Source of the DNA: Melampsora larici-populina 98AG31 | Taxonomy: Eukaryota; Basidiomycota; Pucciniomycetes; Pucciniales; Melampsoraceae | NCBI RefSeq assembly: GCF_000204055.1 | Contig: NW_006768805.1 | Location: 628,092-692,091, forward strand | DNA length: 64,000 bases | Reading direction: 5' to 3' | Made by a program: the position numbers and the translations under genes | Shown: piece after piece, positions 47,302 through 59,727 of the stretch | How the letters are laid out: each line of letters opens with the position of its first letter | Numbering within the stretch: the stretch's first letter is position 1 | Notes under the pieces: generated by a model | What the model saw: the letters and a program-made list of their open reading frames with translations, nothing else | What the model was told of the DNA's origin: nothing | Databases searched by the model: none

Positions 47302-48868
47302 CCCACCTCGATTATCCGAAATGAATCGTGCTGATATCCTTGCGTCATTCAGGTTGCTAATATGGAACGGGAAGATGCAGCAAGCAAGAAACATTGAGTT
47401 GGGATTACATCATACAGTTAGGTTGGTGGCAAGATCCCCAACTCCTACTGAATATGTAACGGGAATATCTTTTCCTTTTGCTTTCAACATATGCCTCAAC
47501 AAATTTAAAATCTGATGATTCGGCCGCCTTATCTCAATGGGTTTCTTCACCTCTTACTGCAAGCAGACACCTGAACCTCCCGAAATCTACTCACACCGTG
47601 ACCTCGGTGGTGTAGCTTGTAGATTTTATAGCAAAGCTTGCGTGCGACTCAACACACACTGCAAAGACTGTCATAATGCAACGCTCATGAGATCGGACTG
47701 AAACAATGAACCTGATATTAACGTGTCACTGTCTCGATCGCGATTTCCTCTGTTGCCGATTCATTTGGATGTCCATGAAAGAGATTATCGAAGAAACATC
47801 ACTTGCCTGCTTTTCAGAAGGTATGACATACACCGCTTCTCAGTTTGCCGGGAGAGACTAGGTTGAAGCAAATTTCCGAAAAAGTGCAATATCACATGAT
47901 CTGTGATCAATATTTGCTTTGACTTGATTAACATGTAAAACTGTGATGAAGGAAAACGTTGAAAGTTTTTACATTGCAACTGCTGTGAATCTTGACATTC
48001 TTGCCATTTTCGGATTGGCCATCAATCAAGCTTATGGTCGACCAAATTGCAGATCTTGTACGCTTCGTAGCTTATTACACAAGCCACCTGTGGAACGAGC
48101 GTTGGTGTGTTGCGCAATCTAGGTCCGCTAAAGTCCTGAGAGTGATCTGCCTTAAGCCCAACGTAATGAACATTCAGGTTATTCTGACAAGAAAGGGTAA
48201 ATGAGCACTTTCCTTGAGACTATTGAAATTTGTTATTCTGACAAGAACAGCAAGTGATTAAAGAGTAAATAAGGGTAAATGAGCACTTTTCTTTAGACTT
48301 TTGTATGCAAGTGAGATGTACATACATCCTTGATATTCTGACTGGCCAGGGGGAGTCACCTCAATCTAAACTTCGCGTGTTTATCCAAATTGACATTTTA
48401 TTTATCTTAGCATCAAGTTTAAAGTTTACATATGATAAGCACATTCCATTCCATTATTTGTTTGAGCCAATTCAATCTTCCATTTGTAACGGTAAACCCA
48501 ATCAAATCATTTTGTAAATCTTAAGCTTGGTTGAGGTTCAGCTCCTGCACAGCTTTATGTCTGTATGTGTGGAATTTACCTCTCGATCCAAGTTGAATTT
48601 TGTTGATCATCTTCAGCCTTTCCGAATCCCGATGAGCGCCCCACGGAGCCTGTTGGAAGCACGATGATTGATTGCACATAAATAATCTCACAGGCTTTCA
48701 TATGATTTGTGATGTTTGTCAACTTTGTCAGATTTTGAGCCTGCTTCGCTTTCCTTAACTTTTGGTGTACACCTTTCCGCCAGCTTCATTCATATCTCCA
48801 CTTGACTCTTGACTCTTGAGCATTTGTGATTGATCTTATCTCATCATCGTATATATAAATCTTAAATT
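47302..48868. other. Intergenic, promoter of carboxylesterase at the end
   Basis: About 1.5 kb without supported genes. Two related short runs near 48190-48300 repeat GGTAAATGAGCACTTT (about 100 bases apart). A TATATATAAAT string at about 48850-48860 lies just before the start codon at 48869 and is probably leader sequence rather than the functional TATA box. Confidence 0.45.
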
Positions 48869-51466
48869 ATGAATTTAATAGTTCGATGTACAACAATTCC
48901 CAAGAGGAATCCTATAGCCATCATTCAGTTCATTCTCCTCTTATTACTTATTCAAGCCATCCATTACGTAGAAGCGGTGAACACACTCTATAATGAATCT
49001 CAACTTCAAATCAATACTACCTCTGGTCGGTTCATCGGTCTTAGCACTCATCTCGAAACACCTCACCCTGTGAGTTGTTGGCTCGGTATACCTTATGCCG
49101 AGAAACCTATTGGTCCATTACGATACAAAGCGCCTATTCCTCTCATCAACCAAACCCAATCCTCCGAGTCCGATCAACCGCTTCAAACAGCATGGGAATT
49201 TGGAAATGCTTGTCCTCAGGGACCTTCACCAGATATACCGGTACCAATCTCAGAAGATTGTTTATCACTCAATATTTATAAACCTACTGAGCCACCACCA
49301 AGTCCAAAGCAGAAAACTTTTCAAAGTTCACATCCACTTTTACCAATTTTAGTTTGGATTCATGGAGGTGGTCTCACATATGGATCTTCATCTCAATATG
49401 ATGGGAGTGGTGAGATACATAGTTTACTTGAATTATCTTCTCAATATCTTCAAGTACCCTTTTTAATCTATTTCTTCCTATAGCCATCGTTAGCCATAGT
49501 CATGGAATGAAAAAACCTATTATAGTGATCACGATCAATTATCGGCTCAATAGCTTTGGATTTGTAAGTTTATCTTAAAAGACCAAGTTAACACTGAGGT
49601 TTATATATTGAAAGATATAAGACTTTCCTCTAATCCTATACGACTTGACACTGATATTTCGTGAATCAAACATTGGGGGATTTGATTCGTGTTTAAAGTT
49701 GGCTTCGGATACTTTACCCGTTGAAGACCTTTCTGCTGGACTTCAAGATCAAATAGCTGCACTTAAATGGATCGGAGTCAACGCAGCCAGCTTTGGAGGA
49801 GACGTGAAAAAGTGAGCGTGGAAAATCTCGTTCACCGAAGTAAGACCACTGATCCAATTGATCCAATATAGAGTGACGATTTGGGGACAGAGTGGAGGAG
49901 CCTTTTCGGTTGGATTGTTAATGACTTATCTTCCACAGTCACAGAACCTCTTTAGAGCTTCTATCATGGACTCTGGTGGAGCAACAAGGTATGAATTTGA
50001 TTCATACCTAGAATTTCCTCACCTTCATAAATAATATCTTAATCTTTCATCTTTCAATCTCAGTCATCCAGTACCACCAGTATCAACATATGATGAAGCA
50101 GAATTCCCATACAAGATCTTATTAAACTTTACAGGTTGTAATGATCTTAAAAGTCAATTCATGGATTCTTTAGATTGTCTTAGATCTTTACCTGAAAAAC
50201 TTTTAACTAATCTTACGGGAAAATTAACACAGTATGGTAGATTTCAAAAACAAATCATTTGGAATCCAACTTGGAAGATCGGATCTTGGATTAATCAAAG
50301 ACCATCTAAAAATTTAAAATCTAATCAGTTTCTTAAAATTCCTGTGATCATGGGATGTAATCAAGATGAAGGTAAGTTGTTTGAATCATCATTATAAAAA
50401 AATCAATGACTTGAATTTTCTTTCATCTTATACTTTTCTTTAACTGATGTTTTTTTTACAAATAGGTACTTATGGTGGAATTGGAGCTGTTCCAAGTTGG
50501 TCAGATGAAGTTATTCATGATTTCAATAGGTACATCGATACCTCCGATCCAGTTACTCAAAAACCCATGATCCTAGACCCTAATCAAAATCAAGATTTAT
50601 CTTCCAACGAATCCGATCAACTTTTATCAACATTTATATCTAATTCTTCAGTTTTTGATCTTAGAACATCAAATCCTAATGTGTTAAATCGATTAATTCA
50701 ACTTTATCCTGATCAAGCTGAACTGGGTGCACCTTATTTTACTGGAAATCAAACTTTTGGATTACCTTCTAGTTTTAAAAGATTAGCTGCTTGGTTCGGT
50801 AAATCTTTTATCTTTTCTTCTTTAACTTGACTTTTTTAAATATTTTTGATTTGATTTGATTTGATTGATTTTTATAGGAGATGCTCATTATGAAGCTCCT
50901 AGACGATTAATGTCTTCTATTACTTCATCTCGTCAACCTACATATGTATACCGTTTCACTGGTCCAAGAAACACTTCTGAGTCTAGTTTCCTAGGAGGTG
51001 AGTGATTTTGTATAACTCTAATTTGATGATTCTTTTGATATATTAAGAAGATCATTTTTCTTTGGTTGAATGGAATCAATTGATTCTTGGTTTAGTACAC
51101 CATAGTGCAGAATTCGCTCTTATCTTCGATAGTGGTTGGTATCAAGATTTAACAGATGAAGATAAGGTTGCAACTTATGCTTTATCAAAAAAGATGAGAA
51201 CATATTATATTAATTTTGTTAATGAACTTGATCCAGGAAGTAAGTGTTTGAATTCAAGTTTCAATTTTTCAAAAAAAACCTATAAACTTGATTTGTTAAC
51301 TGTTTCTTTCTTAATTCATATAGAAGATTGGCCATTATACAAACCAGAGAGTAAACTTGTGATGAAACTTGATAAATATAATTCATCAATTATTAAGGAT
51401 GTTTGGAGAATTGAAGCTATGGATTATATGAACAGTGAAGAAGTATTTGATATGTACTCTGTTTAG
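48869..51466 (+). CDS. Secreted type-B carboxylesterase/lipase
   Basis: Nine exons (48869-49409, 49484-49563, 49699-49811, 49872-49988, 50064-50371, 50466-50798, 50878-50997, 51096-51239, 51324-51466), 632 residues. A signal peptide is clear (IAIIQFILLLLLIQAIHYVE). Family motifs follow in order: GRFIGLSTH, CWLGIPYAEKPIGPLRY, SEDCLSLNIYKP, LPILVWIHGGGLTYGS with the oxyanion-hole Gly pair, YDGSAIVSHSHGMKKPIIVI then TINYRLNSFGF, and the nucleophile elbow WGQSGGA (Ser252). Most relatives have GESAGA; Gln and Gly here are unusual but keep GxSxG. The likely acid is Glu386 (NQDEGT) and the His is in VHHSAEF (about 539-540). These hydrolases act on esters or lipids outside the cell. The first donor is placed at 49410 because only this choice yields the YDGSAIV..HS family phrase. 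Confidence 0.92.
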
Positions 51467-51865
51467 AAACCAGTTTGATTATTTTTTTCGCGATTCTTTT
51501 AAAGGTTGTAAGTGATTTGTAACAGATGAAATCTTTATAATCATCATACATCTTGTTGTTGTAGATCTCATTGTAGAAATGTTGTGGGTAATTTGTACCC
51601 AAGTTATCTTCATTTCGATGAGCTTAGCCTTGGCTTTGATTGTTCAGAATTCAAACTGAGTATCTACAGATAGTTCTCAAATGTTGGGATTGTCAAGAAC
51701 AAGTGGGCTTCAGATTGAAAGAGCTCTTGAGATATGAAAGATAGTCAGAAGTAGGCTGAAGTAGGAAATGCAGTAGTTCAATTGTGTAAGGGTGTGTACA
51801 TAGTGTAATTTTTGAGTTTGGTCGGATTTAAATTTTAAATTTTGAAATCGTCGATCTTGTTTACC

Positions 51866-54322
51866 ATGAAGAATCGTCTCAGGTCATCAATCTTATCATT
51901 CAACTTCAAATCACATTCAATGATTCATTCTACTTATCTATCAAAACACAAACAATCTACAAAACCAATTCATCATTCATCACTTCAATTAAACTCTTCA
52001 GAACTGAAATTAATCCAACTGCTAAAAGATTGTGTAAAACATTTAAAAGATCATCAAATCATTCAAGACTCATTAGAAATCAGAATAGCAGGTGGTTGGG
52101 TAAGAGATAAGGTATGGAGTTTATCTTTCATACCAATCTTTAACTTGTCTAGTTAATACAATCGATTTTTAAAAGTTATTAGGTGTCGAATCAAATGATT
52201 TAGATTTAGCAATCTCTTCATTAACTGGAACTCAATTCGCTCAACATTTCTCAAATTTCATTTCCATTCATTCAAATCAAAAAGATTTAAGTTTAAGTAA
52301 GATTGCCATCATTGAAGCAAGACCAGATCAAAGTAAACATTTGGAAACGGCTACGAGTAAATTCTTGAACCTTGAATTGGATTTTGTTCAATTGAGAAAT
52401 GAATCTTATCATTCTGATTCTAGGATTCCAAGTGATATTGTCAGTTTTGTAATATTTATGAAATGCTTTGATTTCTTTTTGTAAAAAAATTGATTTCGAT
52501 TCACTTTTTACTTTTTTTCGGTTGGGTTAGAGGTTTGGTACTCCGAAGGAAGATGCAATGAGACGTGATATCACCATCAATGCGTTATTCTATAACATTC
52601 ATAATGATCAAATCGAAGATCAGACTGAATTAGTAATCATCTTTCCTTATACATTCTCCAATTCTTGATCTTAAACTGATTCTCTTTGTTTTTGGAACTT
52701 TCAGGGACTTGAAGATTTAAAGAATGGGCTGATTAGAACACCTTTACCTGCTTTAGAAACATTTCAAGATGATCCACTTAGATTATTACGTTGTATTAGG
52801 TTTTCAAGTCGATTTGGATTTCGATTAGATGATCAAATCATTCAAGCTGCTCAATCTGATCAAATCACTGTTAGGATCTTCATCCCATTCTCACCCAAAA
52901 GAATCTAAGAAGGATCTCTTCAAAACAATTGATTGATTGATGGTTCTTTTGTTGGAAACAGATGGCTTTACAGGAAAAGATCAGTAGAGAAAGGATTGGA
53001 ATCGAATTAGAGAAAATGATGCATGGTAAGGACGTTTTCTTTTCGATGATTAATCTTGAAGTTAACTCATCTGTTGATTTTCGAATGTATAGGTCCATCT
53101 CCATTATTATCCATAGAACTTATCAACCATCTAAACCTGTATCACTATATCTTTACGATCCCCAAAAGATTTGAAAATGAGATTCCAACCTCAACAATCA
53201 AACCAGATCTATCCATTCGAATCTCAAGAGTGATTCATGAATTTCTAAATCAAAAAGAGTCGAATGGGATTCAATTAAATCCCACCTTAAAAGACACTTT
53301 GATTCGATTTAAATCAATTTTGTTTATCTCGGCTTCCGTTTCTCCATTTTATCATCAATTTGTTAAACTTAAACAAAGGGACGTTTGGGTAGGAGAGTTT
53401 GTGATATCTGAAAGTATTAAAGTTGAGTGATTCCTTTTTCTTTCATCCTCCTGATTGCTTTAACCTAAAAGACCAAACCCAAAGCTGATTTCATTTTTTT
53501 ATGTGTGGGACAATGTAGTTTTCAAATTACTATAAAACTATTGTTAGTCATTTGTTTCATTCGATTGATTTAATAGAAGAAGAAATCCGACATCAAAAAG
53601 AAGACATCACAAGGGGGATTGAAGAAAGTGAAAAGAGGTTAAGATTAGGACAACTTTTAAGATCGGTTCATGTACATGATTTGAATCGAAAAAAATCAAA
53701 TCAAGTCACTGAAAGTCTAAATTTAAATTTGGATTGGAAACTTACATTAGTTTGGAATTTGGTGTATAGGATCGGTTTATTAAATTCGATTGGTTTGTTT
53801 TTTTTTCCAATTCCAATTCTTTGATTTTTTTGTTGGATTTTGGGGAAATGAATCTGATTGAAAATTGGTTTGTGTTTTGGAAATATGAAAATTAAAGATG
53901 AAAAAGAAAGTCAAGAGTTGGTGGAATGGTTTAATGGTTTGGTCAATCAAATTGATCAACTTGGTTTAAGTTATACTTTAACACATGAATTCGATTTAGA
54001 ACTTTTAAATGTTGAGTTTGCAGATTTTTTTTTTCTCATTCATCTTATAAAAAAAAATCACACACATTGGATCTGTCGTCATGATCAACTAATCTTGTTC
54101 ACTTTTTCCGTTTTTTTCCTTCTTCCTTTTACCATTTTGGTGCTTTTTGGATTGGATTGGATTGGATTTTATCAGGGTAAAGAGATATGTGAAGTTTTAA
54201 AAATTAAACCTAATCCTGAAATTTCAAATTATTTAAAGTTTTGTATTAATGAAAAATTAAAATCACCTAATTTAAATAAAGATCAATTAAAAGAAAAATT
54301 AATTGAATTGGTTCAATCTTAA
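51866..54322 (+). CDS. CCA1: CCA tRNA nucleotidyltransferase
   Basis: Nine exons (51866-52111, 52176-52439, 52531-52632, 52705-52869, 52962-53025, 53093-53421, 53519-53792, 53898-54010, 54176-54322) give 567 residues. Class II nucleotidyltransferase motifs are visible: [13 protein letters not shown], catalytic DLDLA (two Asp), [53 protein letters not shown] and [13 protein letters not shown]. The enzyme adds or repairs the 3' CCA end of tRNAs. The N-terminus ([20 protein letters not shown]) is basic and Ser-rich, fitting a mitochondrial presequence with a second Met available for the nuclear/cytosolic form, as in yeast. Poly-T and TTGGATT runs fill the last introns. From 53628 on, its last exons are duplicated downstream (57592-58308). 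Confidence 0.94.
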
Positions 54323-55688
54323 ATTTGTAAAGTACATATGTATTTCTTCATTATGGTGATTAAACAAAAAGAAATAATAAGGATTTGTAAATACCTGATT
54401 TGATTTTTTTTTGGTTTTCTTTTGGGGGGGGCAAAGGTATGGAGATAAAGACATTTTTAAAAAAACACTTTATCATACAACCATTGGAACTAGAGTATAT
54501 TAAGATTAAAGTAATTTGTTTGAAAGGAAGAAAAAAAGTAACCTTAGAAAATGGAATTTTGATTTGTTTAAAGAGGGACTTGGTTACTTATAACTTAGGA
54601 TGTGTGTTTTTGCATTGTGTGGTATGTACTATGTACATAGTAATCAATTGTGAATTATAAAGTTGTATGGATTATAAGTTGATTCTTGATCTTATCGGAG
54701 TCTCCTACCATTGACAATTAGCTTATAAGCTTAACAAACCCATCATCTGCGTGGCCGTGCTGTGGATTCGTGGTTTTACCTTGCTACAGGCCATTGCTAA
54801 TAGCGCTAAGCAAAGGACTTGACAATTTCCTTACTCAATACAAGCGGAGAGCGAAAAGTCAAAGGACTTGTGTCTTACACAATCATCATTGACTTCCTCT
54901 TAAGCTAGACTCAGACCAGCATAAGATAATGAAACCATGCGTAGGCGTTGGAAGGAAGCGGATGATGATGTTCCAGAAGTTGATGACCAAGGGAAAGATT
55001 CAGAACCCAACGACTCAGCCGCACTTCAAACAAATCAAAAACCTCGACTTTCTTGCTGATGGAGTCTTCACCATCCAATTATCTCATTGAGGTTTATTTT
55101 TTTGACTTGACCAATTTCTCTTGGTATGTTCCCTTAGGATTTTGAATTGGTTCCCCAAAAATCATGATAATGTGGTTTGTCAAAAGCTTAGACAATTTTC
55201 GCCATAGCCAGACTTAATGAGTTTGGCAGGGACTGTGTGGCAACTCTCTGCCCTGACAAAGTCGGTTCTGCTCCACTATATGTTTATGGTGTAGTTTGAC
55301 TAAATTGCTGCATTGGAGTTCTCTAAAAGGGTAATGATATATCAAGGTTTGGTGTAGGAAATCAGGGACTAGTTCATCTATACATCTCTATTTACTATGG
55401 CACTATGATCCACACAAGATGATAATGAGAAAAGACACAAGCAAAATGGCATCAAGCAGAAATAATACCCTCTATCACTGAACTGTGTATGTCAAGGTTG
55501 ACAAGCATATCCTATCAGATCACACTAATGCTGAGTAGGCCTGATGTATGTGGATGTACAACTATCATTGTTTCTCTACTACTATGAACCAAGCCAACGT
55601 GAAATACCAAGCATTCATCCTAGATCTTTTGTAACAAATGAAGGATTGTGTCATCCAGGAATTGCACGTTTCCTGTGGGACCATTGGT
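54323..55688. other. Noncoding part of duplicated unit A
   Basis: 3' flank of the CCA-transferase gene followed by sequence almost identical to 58309-59727. No credible gene is seen; the frame 54400-54660 is AT-rich and unconserved. The strong similarity of this noncoding stretch to its copy serves as the neutral yardstick for the secreted-protein pair. Confidence 0.6.
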
Positions 55689-55916
55689 TCAATCTGAATC
55701 AAGATCGCTAAAAGTCTGGTCCGGAATGTCATAGATCGAGTCATCTACGAGAACATCAGCCAAAGAATCATCAGAGTCAGAGTCGGCGGTGTCGGTTGCC
55801 TTGCTTTCCAATCCACCCAGTTTGGTCCCCTCTCTGCCTGAGATACCACGAAAGACTCCAGCTTGATTGAAAGCTGCTGATACCACGAGAAAGGCGGCAA
55901 TGATGACAAGCTTCAT
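55689..55916 (-). CDS. Small secreted protein, copy A
   Basis: 75 residues. MKLVIIAAFLVVSAAFNQAG is a typical signal peptide; the mature part is about 55 residues, acidic, without Cys (ISGREGTKLGGLESKATDTA, then DSDSDDSLADVLVDDSIYD and IPDQTFSDLDSD). A probable intron in the 5' untranslated region (55997-55934) has a GTGAGTC donor, a perfect TACTAAC branch site and a GGTCAG acceptor just before the ATG, which argues for a transcribed gene. A TATATAT string lies about 200 bases upstream. I recognise no family. The paralogue at 59728-59955 differs at 10 residues. Secretion, small size and rapid change suggest an effector-like protein; that role is inference. Confidence 0.75.
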   Translation of the reverse strand: MKLVIIAAFLVVSAAFNQAGVFRGISGREGTKLGGLESKATDTADSDSDDSLADVLVDDSIYDIPDQTFSDLDSD

Positions 55917-56404
55917 GATAAGATGCTAATTTGCTGACCAAGTGTTAGTAATGGAAATTGTGACAAAAACCAGTGAGTGAAATATTCTAAGACTCACCAA
56001 GAATATTCAAGCAATTAAATCTGTTTTTTTGTCAAAGTGGGCTTTAGATGAGAGCTGAGTATATCTAAGCCCATCAGAATGGTAAAGAGAGTAACAATAA
56101 ACAAGCTCAGTCCAATGATAACATATATATTCCTACATTGTTCATGTAACTGGTTGGCTGACAAAAATAGTAGAGAAACATACCAAGACAATTGGGCAGG
56201 TCAGGTGAAAAAACCTTGAGAAGATGATGGAAGAGTGATCAGTGGAAGGGTGGACCTTTTTTATCCGTCAAAGAGCAGCTGAGACACTGGGCTCCGTGTT
56301 CTGCCTGCTCATCAATCCTTGGAAGCCGAACATGGCATCAGAGAGATCTGACATTGTGCCTGACACAAGTCCTGGCATGCTTGGATCTCCTGTCAGATTA
56401 CATA

Positions 56405-57446
56405 AAAGTTTTGGAAAGCAAGATTCACTTTTCATGACATCACAGGAAGTGGCTCCTGTGAAATAGAAAAGATAAGGGATTGGCTGGCTGACCAAATTTT
56501 TCATGAAGATCGGGTTTGGGAGCATGATACTTTGGTTGATTACATCATCTCCGCAAAGCCGAATTGTCTTGGATTCTGAGATGTAGGCTGATCTAAGTTT
56601 CATATTGTGGGGAAGCCAATTCTGGTGGTGTATGACATGTTTCCTCTTGATTATTTTTCCTCTGCTTGTAGCACATAAATCTCAAGGGGTGTGATTTCCT
56701 GTGCTTATCCTCATCAGCAGTTGCCAGTTTTACAGACAGAGAGTAGAGATTGGCCAACCTGCTGGCTGTCCAGCTGATCATCAAGTCTCAGAAGTGGAAC
56801 ACAATGTTGCAGAGATCTGACACTGCATATGCTTGAAATTGCTTCACAGAGCTTATGAGATTTGGTGTGAGATCTAAAGGCGTAGGCTGGTCTGAGTCTT
56901 GTATTTTGCAAAAGCCATTTTTGAAATGTGAATGACACAAGTCCTATGGTACCTGGCTCTGGATTTACTTTTCTTGACACCACAGGCAGCGGTGAAACAG
57001 AACAAGATAAGGGATTACCTGAGCTGCTGGCAGACCAAATCTTTCATTGGGGATCATGTTCTGTAACATGATGGTGTGGTTTCTTAAATCACCTCTGCAA
57101 AGTTGTATTGTCTTTGATTCTAGAATATAGGCTTATCTGAGTTTTGTCTTGTGGGGAAGGCAACTTTGACTGGGTATGCTGTTTCCTCTTGATTCTTTGG
57201 TCTCCGCTTGTATCACATGAATGTTTTACGGGGTGTGATTTCCTTGGCTTGTCATTATCAGCTGTTGCCAGTGAAACAGACAGAGAATAGAGATTGGCAG
57301 AGGAGCTGGCTGTCTACCTGGTCATCAAGAAAGTTGAACATGTCATTGCAGAGATCTGATGCTGTGTATGCTTGAAAATGCTCCACAGAGCTCATTAGAT
57401 TTACTAAAATTTCAAGGTGTAGGCTGGTCTGTGTCTTGCATTTTGC
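56405..57446. repeat. Repeat units R1 and R2 (about 520 bases each)
   Basis: R1 (about 56405-56935) and R2 (about 56936-57446) are diverged direct copies. Shared landmarks in order: GTGAAA.AGA..AGATAAGGG, CTGCAAAG..G.ATTGTCTT, GATTCT.A.AT.TAGGCT, TTTCCTCTTGATT, CAGACAGAGA.TAGAGATTGG and TAGGCTGGTCTG. On the minus strand a frame (56603-56268; MKLRSAYISESKTIRLCGDD, PKLLCNLTGDPSMPGLVSG) is kept open in both segmental copies, but I cannot tell whether it is translated. Related units recur at 60445-61367, 61690-62204 and 62523-62760. Confidence 0.7.
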
Positions 57447-57452
57447 ATTAAA

Positions 57453-57572
57453 GGGGGCTCAGGTTAAGATTTTTGTGGCCTTTTTTTAAAAATTGGGAAA
57501 GTTCTTTGACAGTACCAGGCTTTACAAGGTTTTTACAGTCAAAGCAGCAAAATTATGTGACCTGAGCCCCCC
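57453..57572. mobile_element. 120-base MITE with GGGGGCTCAGGT ends, copy 1
   Basis: Ends GGGGGCTCAGGT and ACCTGAGCCCCC are inverted repeats, with TAA on each side, the typical 3-base target duplication of PIF/Harbinger elements. The interior is T-rich. The corresponding site in R1 (about 56905-56920, TTTTGCAAAAGCCATTTTTG) lacks it and represents the empty site. Confidence 0.75.
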
Positions 57573-57591
57573 TAATAGCAATATTTGAAAT

Positions 57592-58308
57592 GAAGTGAAA
57601 AGAGGTTAAGATTAGGTCAACTTTTAAGATTGGTTCATGTACATGATTTGAATAGAAAAAAATCAAATCAAGTGACCAAAAGTTTAAATTTAAATTTGGA
57701 TTGGAAACTTACATTAGTTTGGAATTTGGTGTATAGGATTGGTTTATTAAATTTGATTGGTTTGTTTTTTTTTCCAATTCCAATTCTTTGATTTTTTTTG
57801 TGGATTTTGGGGAAATGAATCTGATTGAAAAATTGGTTTGTGTTTTGGAAATATGAAAATTAAAGATGAAAAAGAAAGTCAAGAGTTGGTGGAATGGTTT
57901 AATGGTTTGGTCAATCAAATTGATCAACTTGGTTTAAGTTATACTTTAACACATGAATTCGATTTAGAACTTTTAAATGTTGAGTTTGCAGATTTTTTTT
58001 TTCATCCATTTTATAAAAAAAATTCATACAAATTAGATCTATCGTCAAAAATCAACTAATTTTTTCCTTTTTTTTCCTTTTTTTTCCTTTTTTTTCCTTT
58101 TTCCTTTTACCTTTTGGGAATTTTGGTGCTTTTTGGTGCTTTTTGGATTGGATTTCATCAGGGTAAAGAGATATGTGAAGTTTTAAAAATCAAACCTAAT
58201 CCTGAAATTTCAAATTATTTAAAGTTTTGTATTAATGAAAAATTAAAATCACCTAATTTAAATAAAGATCAATTAAAAGAAAAATCAATTAAATTAGTTA
58301 AATCTTAA
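57592..58308 (+). pseudogene. 5'-truncated duplicate of CCA1 (last exons)
   Basis: Corresponds to 53628-54322. It starts in the middle of exon 7 (frame [20 protein letters not shown] in the copy) and keeps exons 8 and 9 ([40 protein letters not shown]) with the stop. It lacks the catalytic N-terminal half and any promoter from the parent, so it cannot make an active enzyme. The poly-pyrimidine intron before the last exon has expanded into TTTTTTCC repeats (about 58060-58100). Substitutions near the end change ..LIELVQS to ..SIKLVKS. Confidence 0.88.
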
Positions 58309-59727
58309 ATTTGTAAAGTACATATGTATTTCTTCATTATGGTGATTAAACAAAAAGAAATAAGTTAAGGATTTGTAAATACCTGATTTGATTTTTTTTT
58401 TATTTTTTTGGGGGGCAAAGGTATGGGGATAAAGATATTTTTAAAAAACACTTTATCATACCACCATTGGAACTAGAGTATATTAAGATTAAAGTAATTT
58501 GTTTGGAAGGAAGAAAAAAAGTAACCTTAGAATATGGAATTTTGATCTGTTTAAAAAGAGACTTGGTTACTTATAACTTGAGATGTGTGTTTTTGTATTG
58601 TGTGGTATGTACTATGTACATAGTAATCAATTGTGAATTATAAAGTTGTATGGATTATAAGTTGATTCTTAAACTTATCAAAGCCTCCTACCAATAACAA
58701 TTAACTTACAACAAACCCATCATCTGCGTGGCCGCGCTGGGGATTCATGATTTTACCTCGGTACAAGCCATTGCTCATAGCGCTAGGCAAAGGACTTCAC
58801 CATTAACTTACGTGATACAAGCGCAGAGCGAACAGTCAAAGGATTCTTGTCTTACACAATTGACTTCCTCGCAATACAAGACTCAGAGTAGACCCTAACA
58901 GTCCCTCCTTAAACCGCGCGCGACGTTTGGTGTGGGTTAAGCAAGACTCAGACCAGCATAAAATAATGAAACTTTGCGTAGGCGTTGGAACTTGAAGCGA
59001 GCGGATCATGATGTTCCAGAAGTTGATGACCAAGGGAAAGATACAGAACCTATCGACTCAGCCGCTCTTCAAACAAATAAAAAACCTTGACTTTCTTGCC
59101 AATGGAGCCTTCACCATCCAATCATCTCATTGAGGTTTATTTTTTTGACTTGACCAATTTCTCTTGGTATGTTCCCTTAAGATTTTGAATTGGTTCCCCA
59201 AAAATCATGATAATGTGGTTTGTCAAAAGCTTAGACAATTTTCGCCATAGCCAGACTTAATGAGTTTGGCAGGGACTGTGTGGCAACTCTCTGCCCTGAC
59301 AAAGTCGGTTCTGCTCCACTATATGTTTATGGTGTAGTTTGACTAAATTGCTGCATTGGAGTTCTCTAAAAGGGTAATGATATATCAAGGTTTGGTGTAG
59401 GAAATCAGGGACTAGTTCATCTATACATCTCTATTTACTATGGCACTATGATCCACACAAGATGATAATGAGAAAAGACACAAGCAAAATAGCATCAAGC
59501 AGAAGTAATACCCTCTATCACTGATGGATGTCAAGGTTGACAAGCATATCCTACCAGATCACACTAATGCTGAGTAGGCCTGATGTATGTGGATGTACAA
59601 CTATCATTGTTTCTCTACTACTATGAACCAAGCCCACATGAAATACCAAGCATTCATCCTAGGTCTTTTGTAACAAATGAAGGATTATGTCATCCAGGGA
59701 TTGCACGTTTCCTGTGGGACCATTGGT
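58309..59727. other. Noncoding part of duplicated unit B
   Basis: Near-identical to 54323-55688. The main difference is an additional GC-rich stretch at about 58880-58935 (containing CCGCGCGCGACG) bordered by TTAA on both sides, absent from unit A. No gene is seen. Confidence 0.6.

Larger units (their letters stand above)
53628..57591. repeat. Segmental tandem duplication, unit A
   Basis: Starting inside exon 7 of the CCA-transferase gene (AGTGAAAAGAGGTTAAG), about 4 kb is repeated directly as unit B. Unit A holds the last CCA1 exons, the 3' flank, the first small secreted-protein gene, and repeat units R1 and R2 with a small MITE. Colinear landmarks are offset by 3986 (CCA1 stop) to 4039 bases (secreted-protein gene), the difference coming from small indels such as extra sequence near 58880-58940 in unit B. 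Confidence 0.92.

Noticed and set aside
54400..54660. 86-codon frame after CCA1
   Set aside because: AT-rich, disrupted in the duplicated copy near 58410-58650 and without motif.
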